From Acanthopleuribacter pedis (lineage in GTDB: Bacteria; Acidobacteriota; Holophagae; Acanthopleuribacterales; Acanthopleuribacteraceae), in contig NZ_JAFREP010000013.1 of NCBI RefSeq assembly GCF_017377855.1, positions 1 through 64,000 on the forward strand: a stretch of DNA of 64,000 nucleotides. The letters are read 5' to 3'. The notes beneath the pieces are model-generated. The model saw only the letters and a program-made list of their open reading frames with translations, ran no database searches and was not told the origin of the DNA. The translations under genes and the position numbers were made by a program. Of the stretch, positions 1-7,198 are shown one piece after another (the stretch's first letter is position 1; each line of letters starts with the position of its first letter).

Positions 1-65
1 TCACTCCAGATCTGCCTCCTTCAGCTTTTTTCCGATATGCCAAAGAAAGCAGATTTTCGGTTAGC

Positions 66-126
66 GTGGGTCCCTTTTCGTTTGTCGTTACCCCTTTTGG
101 TGGGTCCCTTTTAGCTTAGCGTTACC
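66..126. repeat. Two-copy 27-bp direct repeat, 34-bp period
   Basis: Positions 66-92 and 100-126 both begin gtgggtccctttt and end cgttacc, differing only in the middle. The repeat supplies the last codons and the stop of the adjacent minus-strand gene, so it may mark a junction where that gene was cut or rearranged. Confidence 0.7.
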
Positions 127-795
127 ACCTTCCGTACCGCGGTCAACCTCCAAAAAGAAGAGCTTTTGCACCCCTTCAAAAGAACCCTTGCCCTTGAGGA
201 TAAAGAGGCCGTCAGGATAAACGACAAAGCTTTGCCGGGAAATAGGGTGCTGGAGTTCATGCCACAGCTTGTAGCGTTTGTGACCCGTGGCATTCTGGAG
301 GTGCGACTTCACTTCAAAATCCGCCACAAAACGGCCGAGTTCAATGCGTTCATGGCCAGAAAGGGCAATCTCCAGATACATGCGAAATTCGCTCAATTCC
401 AGAGCGTGGGAAAGGAATTGATACCGAACCTTGCCGGACTTGCCGTACACCTTCACTTCCTCATCTGGAAAATGCTGAGCAATCAACTCAGCACCGGATT
501 TTTCCAAAAAGTAGGCCGTATCCGGTTGACCAGCACCGGGAGCCACAAACGGATTAATGCGTCCCAAAAAGCCATTGTGAAACAGGTATTTCAGCCGCTT
601 TCGAGTGCTCTGAATACTCCGGTTCTCAGGAAAGACCAAACGTTTGATCTGATTGGTACGCAGGTAGCGGTAGCGATTGACCACCTTCAGAATCTCCAAA
701 TCCCGTTCCTGCAAACGGAAGTTCACATTTTGCTGGCGGGTCATGATGGGAGTGTAGGGGCGTTTTGGTGTTTCAAGTTCATTATTGGGGGACAT
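88..795 (-). CDS. Replication-relaxation family protein (C-terminus probably truncated)
   Basis: The protein has about 235 residues and a winged-helix N-terminal region (core near residues 18-75, reading RDLEILKVVNRYRYLRTNQI) typical of the replication-relaxation family. These proteins are found beside coupling ATPases on mobile elements and are presumed to bind DNA during plasmid or ICE processing. The start at 795 is chosen because an AAAGG ribosome site lies about 8 bases upstream; an earlier in-frame start at 837 is possible. It is the last gene of the minus-strand operon, 28 bases after the previous stop. The family's C-terminal part normally continues beyond the LEVDRGTE motif, but here it ends about 13 residues later inside the 27-bp direct repeat, so the gene may be shortened. 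The family call is by recognition of the N-terminal pattern; the function is inferred. Confidence 0.7.
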   Translation of the reverse strand: MSPNNELETPKRPYTPIMTRQQNVNFRLQERDLEILKVVNRYRYLRTNQIKRLVFPENRSIQSTRKRLKYLFHNGFLGRINPFVAPGAGQPDTAYFLEKSGAELIAQHFPDEEVKVYGKSGKVRYQFLSHALELSEFRMYLEIALSGHERIELGRFVADFEVKSHLQNATGHKRYKLWHELQHPISRQSFVVYPDGLFILKGKGSFEGVQKLFFLEVDRGTEGGNAKLKGTHQKG

Positions 796-823
796 CTGGA
801 TACCTTTGGTGCAGGTGAAGGAA

Positions 824-1414
824 CTAACTACCTTCAACCGGGATATCTTTTAAGATCAGCTTTTCACTAGTTCCTTTTATCACAAAAGGTATATCAATTC
901 TCGCGACAAAGTTTGGCCTACTCTTTACCTGTTCAAATATATAGCGAATACGCGTGTCTATATCTTTTACAAGTGTGTGGGCGATTTGGTTTTTATATTT
1001 GTTGCGTGTATTTCCTGCATATAGGTTTCCTCTCAGTACATTCCAAGAATTTCCGTTTGAATCATGCAGAACTGGGTGCAAGAAGGTAACCTTTTGATCT
1101 TCCTTTGAGCGTATGATAATATCGACAATTAGTTTCTCGCTATTGTATCGAGCCGACTTCATCCATACAAAAGTGTCACCTACAGAGTTTGCTCTTTCGT
1201 TTATGGGTGGAACTTTAATTTTTCCACCTGGATTTGAGCTTTTCGCTACTTCAATCTGTTCTTTGAGAAGTTCAACTTCAGACCGTAGGGTTTCGATCTC
1301 GCTTACAAGGGTCATGAGATCAGCAGCCCGCAATTCTTCACCTTCTTTGAATACTGGCAAGTCTTGAGCGTAAGCCGTTGATAAACATAGCAATATCACA
1401 ATCACATATTTCAT
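824..1414 (-). CDS. Secreted protein with short N-terminal coiled coil
   Basis: About 196 residues. A cleavable signal peptide is visible (MKYVIVILLCLSTAYA then QDLP). It is followed by a module of about 40 residues, FKEGEELRAADLMTLVSEIE, continuing as a coiled coil. The same module occurs in the collar protein at 2028-2822. The remaining C-terminal domain of about 120 residues is beta-rich in appearance and I do not recognise it. The start at 1414 is preferred because GAAAGGTG precedes it at good spacing; a GTG at 1429 would overlap the upstream gene. The gene follows its upstream neighbour by 11 bases, so the two are probably translationally coupled. The shared module suggests that it assembles with the collar protein outside the cytoplasm, which is an inference. 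Confidence 0.75.
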   Translation of the reverse strand: MKYVIVILLCLSTAYAQDLPVFKEGEELRAADLMTLVSEIETLRSEVELLKEQIEVAKSSNPGGKIKVPPINERANSVGDTFVWMKSARYNSEKLIVDIIIRSKEDQKVTFLHPVLHDSNGNSWNVLRGNLYAGNTRNKYKNQIAHTLVKDIDTRIRYIFEQVKSRPNFVARIDIPFVIKGTSEKLILKDIPVEGS

Positions 1415-1425
1415 TTTTTCACCTT

Positions 1426-1989
1426 TCACTTGAGTACAGACCCGTTTCCGATTTTATCTCCGACCCTCATAATTGTAGGATCATTCTGTTGATTTTGGGG
1501 TTTATTTTCGGCTGGGATCTTATGTTTTTCATTTTCGGTATGATGATCTGGTGGCAACTTCTTCGCACTTGCCACTTGAGAGCCTTCTCGTCTTAAAAAT
1601 TCCTTCTCTTCGAGATCTTCTTGTCTTTCTAGAGTGAGATAGTGGGACAAATCTTGTGGCTTTTTCCAGAAAATGCTGGTGTAGAAAGTTGCGCCAAAAG
1701 CTAAACTTAACAAGACTGTGCCCCAGAGCAAGAAAATACTCGGGTACTTGATCCAGCCATTATCAGAACTGGCCATAAAGGAAAAAACAAGAAGGAGAAT
1801 CATAAAGAAGAACATTGTCAGAGTGCCAAAAAACAATCCGCTGAGCTTTAGATTTGATATTCCAACAATAAACATTAAGCCCGAAGCTACCCCCACAACT
1901 CCCAGGGCATATTTGACAGAGGGGACGGCTTTTGTAGCCTTTGTGATGGTTTTTAGCAAAAAACCTGAATCGTTTTCGTTGATTTCCAT
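1426..1989 (-). CDS. Small membrane protein of unknown function
   Basis: About 187 residues. Three hydrophobic segments occur near residues 27-48, 50-72 and 82-105. A hydrophilic, charged tail of about 80 residues follows, rich in Glu, Lys, Asn and Gln. AGGAG lies 9 bases before the ATG at 1989; a TTG one codon upstream is equally well spaced. It sits in the middle of the tail-collar operon with gaps of 38 and 11 bases, so it is probably co-expressed with those exported proteins. No family is recognised; a membrane anchor or assembly role would be a guess. Confidence 0.75.
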   Translation of the reverse strand: MEINENDSGFLLKTITKATKAVPSVKYALGVVGVASGLMFIVGISNLKLSGLFFGTLTMFFFMILLLVFSFMASSDNGWIKYPSIFLLWGTVLLSLAFGATFYTSIFWKKPQDLSHYLTLERQEDLEEKEFLRREGSQVASAKKLPPDHHTENEKHKIPAENKPQNQQNDPTIMRVGDKIGNGSVLK

Positions 1990-2027
1990 CAAATGAAACT
2001 CCTGTTTATCTCTTGTGTTATAAGTGA

Positions 2028-2822
2028 TTATTTTGCTTTGATGATAAAGTTGACAACGAGATATGGCTGCATATTGTTATGGGGCTCGCCTTGGCCATTT
2101 AATGTATTTTGTAATCCACCAGCCAGCCCCGATGGAACATCTTTATAGTCACCCCAACCGATTCCCGGTTTTCCCCCTATTTGATGATTAATTCTTCCTG
2201 CCGTTCGAATTTCATGATCATGCTTTGGCATTTCAGCAGCAGTTAGAGTATGCTTCTCTTTTCCCAAGCTTTCACCAATGGTTCGTTGGGACAGACCTTC
2301 GCCCTTCCCTGATCCCAATGGAACCCTGCCTTGCAAATCGGGCAAAAGAGGCTGTCCTGCTAGATTGGTTCCAAAATTTGTTCTGACTTCATCTCTTAGT
2401 TTCTTAAATTCCTCTCCAGGAGGAACAGCTTCACCGTTGCATAATAACCAGCCTGTTGGCGGATCACTTCCCGAATATGCGATTATTGTTCCTATTGGCA
2501 ATGCACTTAGCTGAAGATTATTTATTTCGTTTTCTATGACATCTGTTCGACTTGTCAATACCCCGAATAGCTTTTGATCAACCAAGCTGGTAGCAAACAC
2601 CTCAAGGCTATCAACTCTTCTTACTAATGGGGTGATGCTAGAGGTGTTTTTTTTAAGGGAAGCAATTTCGGTTCTTAATCTTTCTAGCTCTGCAACTAAT
2701 GAGTCTAAGTCCTTCTCAGTTAGTTCCTCACCTTTCTTGAAATCTGGTAACTCAGGTAATTCTTGCCCAAGACAAAACAGATTCGTTAACAAGTAAAAAA
2801 TTATAACAAAACATGGCTTCAC
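2028..2822 (-). CDS. Secreted phage-tail-collar domain protein
   Basis: About 264 residues. There is a signal peptide (ends near CLGQE), then the FKKGEELTEKDLDSLVAELE module and a coiled coil to about residue 60. A tail-collar domain (Pfam Collar type) runs from about residue 105 to the end. It shows the family landmarks PIGTIIAYSG, GWLLCNGE, PDLQGRVPLGSG, KHTLTAAEMPKHDH and PHNNMQPY. Collar domains form trimeric receptor-binding tips in phage tails and tailocins, but this copy carries a Sec signal and lies in a conjugation-type operon. The start is a GTG; the overlapping ATG is followed directly by a stop, and GGGAGAG sits just upstream. The domain call is secure; the role at the surface is inferred. 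Confidence 0.85.
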   Translation of the reverse strand: MKPCFVIIFYLLTNLFCLGQELPELPDFKKGEELTEKDLDSLVAELERLRTEIASLKKNTSSITPLVRRVDSLEVFATSLVDQKLFGVLTSRTDVIENEINNLQLSALPIGTIIAYSGSDPPTGWLLCNGEAVPPGEEFKKLRDEVRTNFGTNLAGQPLLPDLQGRVPLGSGKGEGLSQRTIGESLGKEKHTLTAAEMPKHDHEIRTAGRINHQIGGKPGIGWGDYKDVPSGLAGGLQNTLNGQGEPHNNMQPYLVVNFIIKAK

Positions 2823-2865
2823 ATTGCTCTCCCTTTTTTTTGTTGTTTTTGACAGGAAATTTTGA

Positions 2866-3735
2866 TCACTTAGCCTTTATAATAAAATTGAGAACAAGCG
2901 ATGGTTGCATGTTGTTATGTGGCTCAGACCCTCCTGCTGGGTTAATGGTAATATTGGAAGCTACTTCATTTGTAGCCACCGGAGTACCATTTCTTCCAAA
3001 AGCTGCTCCTCCTCCACCTGAGTATCGTTTATCTCCAAATGCTATCCCAATTGAGTGGTGGGAATGTGGAGCAGCTGTGGCGGAATGATCATGTGAAGGA
3101 ATTTCAGGCAATGTAAGTGTGTGTTTTTCTTGACCAATGGATTGAGCTAAAGTTCTTGGAGAAAGGTTGCTTCCTCTTCCCGCACCAACAGGAACTCGCC
3201 CTCGAAGATCGGGAATTCGAAAGTAATCCTCTCCTTCTGAGCCAAAAGTACTACCTAATATTTCATGAAGTTTTGTATAGTCACTATTTAGGAGTTTTCT
3301 GCCATCACATAGCTTCCAATTCTCTGGCGGAGGCACTGAACTTGCGTAAAGGATTATTGAACCTATAGGATAGGTTAAATCACTGAACTTGGAATCATCC
3401 AGATCTTTAATCTTTTCATCGATCACCGTCACAACTCTCGCATCAACCATATTGTTTATTTTTGATTCAAAGGAATCAATGACAAGGTTGCTGACAAAAG
3501 CTCTTGTTTCACTGGATTCAATGCTCTCCTGGATTTTTTGTTTTGTGTAAAATTCCGCAAGCTCTAAAGCCTTCGAATCTAACTCTTTGAAAACTTCAGA
3601 TTCTAGATTTTTCCTGATCTCATTAACAGTCACGGTTTTTGAGAACGAACTTGCGAAATATATTGATACCAATGCTGTGATTACCATTCCAAATACGTAG
3701 ATTGCTAAAACATTCAGTGTTGTGAGGTTTTTCAT
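2866..3735 (-). CDS. Membrane-anchored phage-tail-collar domain protein
   Basis: About 289 residues. One transmembrane segment lies near residues 8-29. A long alpha-helical stalk follows to about residue 115, then a tail-collar domain with the landmarks PIGSIILYASS, NWKLCDGRK, PDLRGRVPVGAG, KHTLTLPEIPSHDH and PHNNMQPS. It is paralogous to the 2028-2822 protein in the collar half but anchored rather than cleaved. Its ATG overlaps the stop of the upstream gene (ATGA), with AAGGAAAG as ribosome site, so the two are translationally coupled. The architecture suggests an envelope-anchored fibre with a receptor-binding tip. No baseplate, sheath or tube genes accompany it. Confidence 0.85.
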   Translation of the reverse strand: MKNLTTLNVLAIYVFGMVITALVSIYFASSFSKTVTVNEIRKNLESEVFKELDSKALELAEFYTKQKIQESIESSETRAFVSNLVIDSFESKINNMVDARVVTVIDEKIKDLDDSKFSDLTYPIGSIILYASSVPPPENWKLCDGRKLLNSDYTKLHEILGSTFGSEGEDYFRIPDLRGRVPVGAGRGSNLSPRTLAQSIGQEKHTLTLPEIPSHDHSATAAPHSHHSIGIAFGDKRYSGGGGAAFGRNGTPVATNEVASNITINPAGGSEPHNNMQPSLVLNFIIKAK

Positions 3736-4535
3736 TTTTTCTTTCCTTCTCTAGAGATAATGTTTTTTATCCATCCAGAAGTTGTTGCAATGTTATCTGG
3801 TATCATTTTTGCCATTTCGATTGTAGCCGTCGTCTCTCCTTTCTTTAACACGAAATTTCGTTCTGTTCTGGCAAGCTCATCAAGAATCACTCTAGCATTG
3901 TGAGAAACGCCCTGATTGGCCAAGGTAACGGCAATCATCTTTGATTCAATATTTGTTAATTCATTTTGGAAATATTTTATTTCGCTAATTGAATTTTTAT
4001 AAAGCGATAAGAAGAAAAATCCAACCGACTGTATTATTAATGACATCGCAAGCTTTGGGGCGAAGTTTTCGAAAACAAAATTATCCCTTAATACATCCAC
4101 CGAAAGCAATAGAACTCCGATTATTGAAATACTCATGCCGAGAATCAAGTTCGCATAACCTTGATTTTTCAAGTTCTGGATCGCGCTCTTTAACCTTTTT
4201 CTTGAAAGCTCTATCTTTGAATAAACTTCACAGAACTCAATGTAATTGTCAATATTTTTTTTGAGAGTCAGTTCTTTGAGCTTCTCCTTGTCGATTAGGT
4301 CTTTAATGTTTTCTGCAAGCTGGCCAAAAGGCAATAGCTCTTCGGTTCCCTCATCTTTATTACTAAACCTTAAGAATAAATACAAATCTCGTATCGAAAT
4401 GCAACTTAAGACTATCACCGGAGCGGTTCTTGATATTAAATCTAATATTGGATTGCTTGACTCTGCAAAGACAAGCCTCACTAATACAGCGATTATCGTC
4501 AATAATACTGAGGCAAAATAAAGCCACTTTTCCAT
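3732..4535 (-). CDS. Membrane protein with coiled-coil segments, unknown
   Basis: About 267 residues. Hydrophobic segments lie near residues 4-24 and 37-55. A charged helical region follows (about 65-120), then two more hydrophobic segments (about 128-148 and 160-180) and a helical C-terminal domain. A good AGGAG precedes the ATG by 6 bases. It follows the coupling ATPase gene by 47 bases and overlaps the anchored collar gene by 4. I do not recognise a family. The position suggests an inner-membrane partner that holds the collar fibre proteins; this is inference from operon structure only. Confidence 0.75.
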   Translation of the reverse strand: MEKWLYFASVLLTIIAVLVRLVFAESSNPILDLISRTAPVIVLSCISIRDLYLFLRFSNKDEGTEELLPFGQLAENIKDLIDKEKLKELTLKKNIDNYIEFCEVYSKIELSRKRLKSAIQNLKNQGYANLILGMSISIIGVLLLSVDVLRDNFVFENFAPKLAMSLIIQSVGFFFLSLYKNSISEIKYFQNELTNIESKMIAVTLANQGVSHNARVILDELARTERNFVLKKGETTATIEMAKMIPDNIATTSGWIKNIISREGKKK

Positions 4536-4582
4536 GTAATCTCCTGAGGGTTTCGAACTCGGTTCCGGAAGCTCTAACGCTT

Positions 4583-7189
4583 CTACTCATTAAACAACCC
4601 CTCCCCATCACTCAACGTCTTCACATCCTCACCCTTTTCCAGCAACAACGGCTTCTCATCAAAGCGCAATGGCTCACCAAAAAACTCCGTCTGCCGTTGT
4701 TCGTATTCCTGCCTCACCTCGGTTACCGGGGTGTAATAGTCCGCATTAGCCGTGGAGAGCTTTTCTTGGAATGCTGCCAAACGCCGTGGAGAAGTGCGCT
4801 CACTAAAAACCACCGGCCGGACAAACTCAATTTGTGTTTGCACCGGAGCCTGCTTTCCAATCTTGATAAAGGCCTGTCCGGTTTCCTGATTTTTCATGGC
4901 GGCTAATTCCATGTAGAGCAATTCGTCTTTGCTCCAAAAGGTACGGGACGAAAGTTCTTGGTACTCCACCGGCTTTAAAAACGGCACGGTACTGCGTGAT
5001 TCCCCAGTACTGGTGGTTCTGGTGGAACCTTCCGTAGAGGTTTGAGAGGTTCCCATGGTTTCGGTGGTGCTGGTGCCTTCACTGGTACTGCGACTCGTGC
5101 CGGTGGATTCCGACCAATTTTGTGATTCGGATTCGCTCTGCGAAGACGATTCAGAATGTGATTCCGAAGAACTGCGGCTCTCAGATTCCGTTTCTGTGGT
5201 GCTGGTCGATTGCGACCGTCCCTGCTGAGAACTGGTGCTACTGCTCTGGCTTTGGGAAGCGCTGCGCGATTGAGTCTTTGTGTGTGATGACCCCTGCGCG
5301 TCAGAACGACTTTGGGTTTCCCCCTGGCTCTGGGATGAATTCCACGTACTGCCTTGAGACGATCCCTGAGAAACAGATGAACTTTCTGACGTTCCTGACC
5401 CCTTGTTCTGAGAAAAAGAACTGCCCTGAGAACGGCTTCGTGAAGTCACCCCGTCCACCGTTGCATTCCGTGTCTTGCCAGAGCTAGAGCTATGAGAAGT
5501 GCCGGTTTGTTGGGATCTTCCGTGGGATTGAGAGCGCTGCTCAGAAGTAGACCGGCTCCCACCTTCTGAATGAGATTGACTGCGCGAGGTTGAGATTCCC
5601 TCGGTACGACTACGGGATTCTCCTTCAGCCAGTGATTGCCCTTCTGTTGTTGTCGTCCCCGTGGTGGTACTGGTGCTTTCTCCCCAAGATTGGCCTTCAG
5701 TCTGGCCAACACTGCTGGAAGTACCAAGAGTGGTGCCTTCGGTTGTGGTCGTGCCCTGAGACATCGTTGATCCCGTGGTGACTGACCCCCCGGATGAGCT
5801 AGAGGCCGTTGTTCCCTCAGTCCTGGTCGTTGAACGAGAATGCCCCGTGCTTTGGGATGTCCCGCGAGCAATACTGGATGATTCCGCCACAGACGTACCC
5901 GTGGAAGTGCCCCGCACCACGCGGGTTTCTTCCACATGACGGACCTTGGTAGAAAAGGTCTGGTCTTTGATCTTTTTGAGATTCACAAACCCCGTGGAAA
6001 GCTCATCCGTCATGATCTGGGCGTCATATTTGCTGAGTCCGCCAAACACCACCTTGTTTTTGCAGTTGGTCAACACCGACGCAAACAAGTACTCATCATC
6101 TTCCTTGAGCTGCGCCAGATGTTGGTGGGCCAGAATCAGAAACAGTTGAAACTTGCGGCACTCCTCTAACGCTCGGGCAATATCTCGCGTAATAAAATTA
6201 GCAAATTCATCCACATACAAGTAAAAGGGCTTTATATGACGATCATGAGGATTGCGCAGCTTGGCCACCCGGAAAAACTCATTGACCAGCATGATGCCCA
6301 GCAATTTGGTGTTCTCATAACTAATACGTTCCCGGCCATTGAGATTCACCAAGAGGATTTTGCCCTCGGCCATAATCTTGCCCAGATCCAGCGTATGCAC
6401 CTTTTGCCCAATCACATTACGGATCGCTTCATTGCGCAAAAACTTTCGCAGACGATTGGCTGCACCCTCAATCAGCATTTGCTTTTGGGTATTGGTGGAC
6501 GTGTGAAACATGTCCCAATCGTCGAGAATGACATCATTGGTGACCTGTTTGAGCAGTCGCTGCCGTTGTGGAATGGAACGCTTGCTAATACTCAGCAGTG
6601 GTGCTGTTTCGACCAAGGTCAAATCATTGACAATGATGGTGTAAAAGATATTCTCCAGCCACTTCGTAATGCGAGGAGTTTTGTCGGTGTTGTCCTGTCC
6701 CCACGCCTTTAAACACGCGGAAATGAGCATATCGAGGATGTAGTCCATGTTTTGCTTGGCATTCGGAGGAATAGGATTAAACCCCACGATGTGATCGGCT
6801 TCTTGTGCCGGATCAAAACAGACAAACCGATCCGCCAAATGGGCATTTTTATGCGAGGCATACAGCAGCACTTCTTCATACAGTGACCCATGAGGGTCCA
6901 GCAAACAGAACCCGGCTTGGCGATTACGCATATCCTGACGCATCATCAGTTCCAAGAACTTCGATTTCCCCGTGCCCGTCGACCCGATGATGTGGGTGTG
7001 ATTGGTGCGATCCTGCTTTCTGAGCACCACTTCCGGCGACTGCTCCGGAAAAGCCACCGTCTTTCCCAATGCATTTTGCACCGAGGACGACCGAAAATAC
7101 TGCGACAACGAGGTCTCTTCACGAGAACGGACTCCTGACCCCTTCAAACGCCGTAACGGAGGGACAGAGGCGACTTTTCGGTTGGTCAT
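4583..7189 (-). CDS. VirD4/TraD-like coupling ATPase with Ser/Thr-rich insert
   Basis: 868 residues. Walker A is GSTGTGKS at residues 69-76, and Walker B is YLYVDEFAN around 324-331, followed by a TraG/TraM-recognition type motor region to about residue 425. Coupling ATPases of this class select DNA or protein substrates for type IV secretion and energise transfer at the inner membrane. No N-terminal transmembrane segment is visible, so membrane recruitment may rely on the neighbouring membrane proteins. Residues about 428-735 form a striking low-complexity region of Ser, Thr, Gly, Gln and Glu; an ordered C-terminal domain of about 130 residues follows. AGGGACG precedes the ATG. It lies 9 bases after the coiled-coil membrane protein gene. 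No relaxase or VirB-type channel genes are in view. Confidence 0.85.
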   Translation of the reverse strand: MTNRKVASVPPLRRLKGSGVRSREETSLSQYFRSSSVQNALGKTVAFPEQSPEVVLRKQDRTNHTHIIGSTGTGKSKFLELMMRQDMRNRQAGFCLLDPHGSLYEEVLLYASHKNAHLADRFVCFDPAQEADHIVGFNPIPPNAKQNMDYILDMLISACLKAWGQDNTDKTPRITKWLENIFYTIIVNDLTLVETAPLLSISKRSIPQRQRLLKQVTNDVILDDWDMFHTSTNTQKQMLIEGAANRLRKFLRNEAIRNVIGQKVHTLDLGKIMAEGKILLVNLNGRERISYENTKLLGIMLVNEFFRVAKLRNPHDRHIKPFYLYVDEFANFITRDIARALEECRKFQLFLILAHQHLAQLKEDDEYLFASVLTNCKNKVVFGGLSKYDAQIMTDELSTGFVNLKKIKDQTFSTKVRHVEETRVVRGTSTGTSVAESSSIARGTSQSTGHSRSTTRTEGTTASSSSGGSVTTGSTMSQGTTTTEGTTLGTSSSVGQTEGQSWGESTSTTTGTTTTEGQSLAEGESRSRTEGISTSRSQSHSEGGSRSTSEQRSQSHGRSQQTGTSHSSSSGKTRNATVDGVTSRSRSQGSSFSQNKGSGTSESSSVSQGSSQGSTWNSSQSQGETQSRSDAQGSSHTKTQSRSASQSQSSSTSSQQGRSQSTSTTETESESRSSSESHSESSSQSESESQNWSESTGTSRSTSEGTSTTETMGTSQTSTEGSTRTTSTGESRSTVPFLKPVEYQELSSRTFWSKDELLYMELAAMKNQETGQAFIKIGKQAPVQTQIEFVRPVVFSERTSPRRLAAFQEKLSTANADYYTPVTEVRQEYEQRQTEFFGEPLRFDEKPLLLEKGEDVKTLSDGEGLFNE

Positions 7190-7198
7190 AACGCGTCC

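Noticed and set aside
824..4535. Prophage, because of two phage tail-collar domains
   Set aside because: No capsid, tail tube, sheath, baseplate, terminase or lysis genes are present, and the collar proteins carry a signal peptide or membrane anchor and sit with a coupling ATPase.
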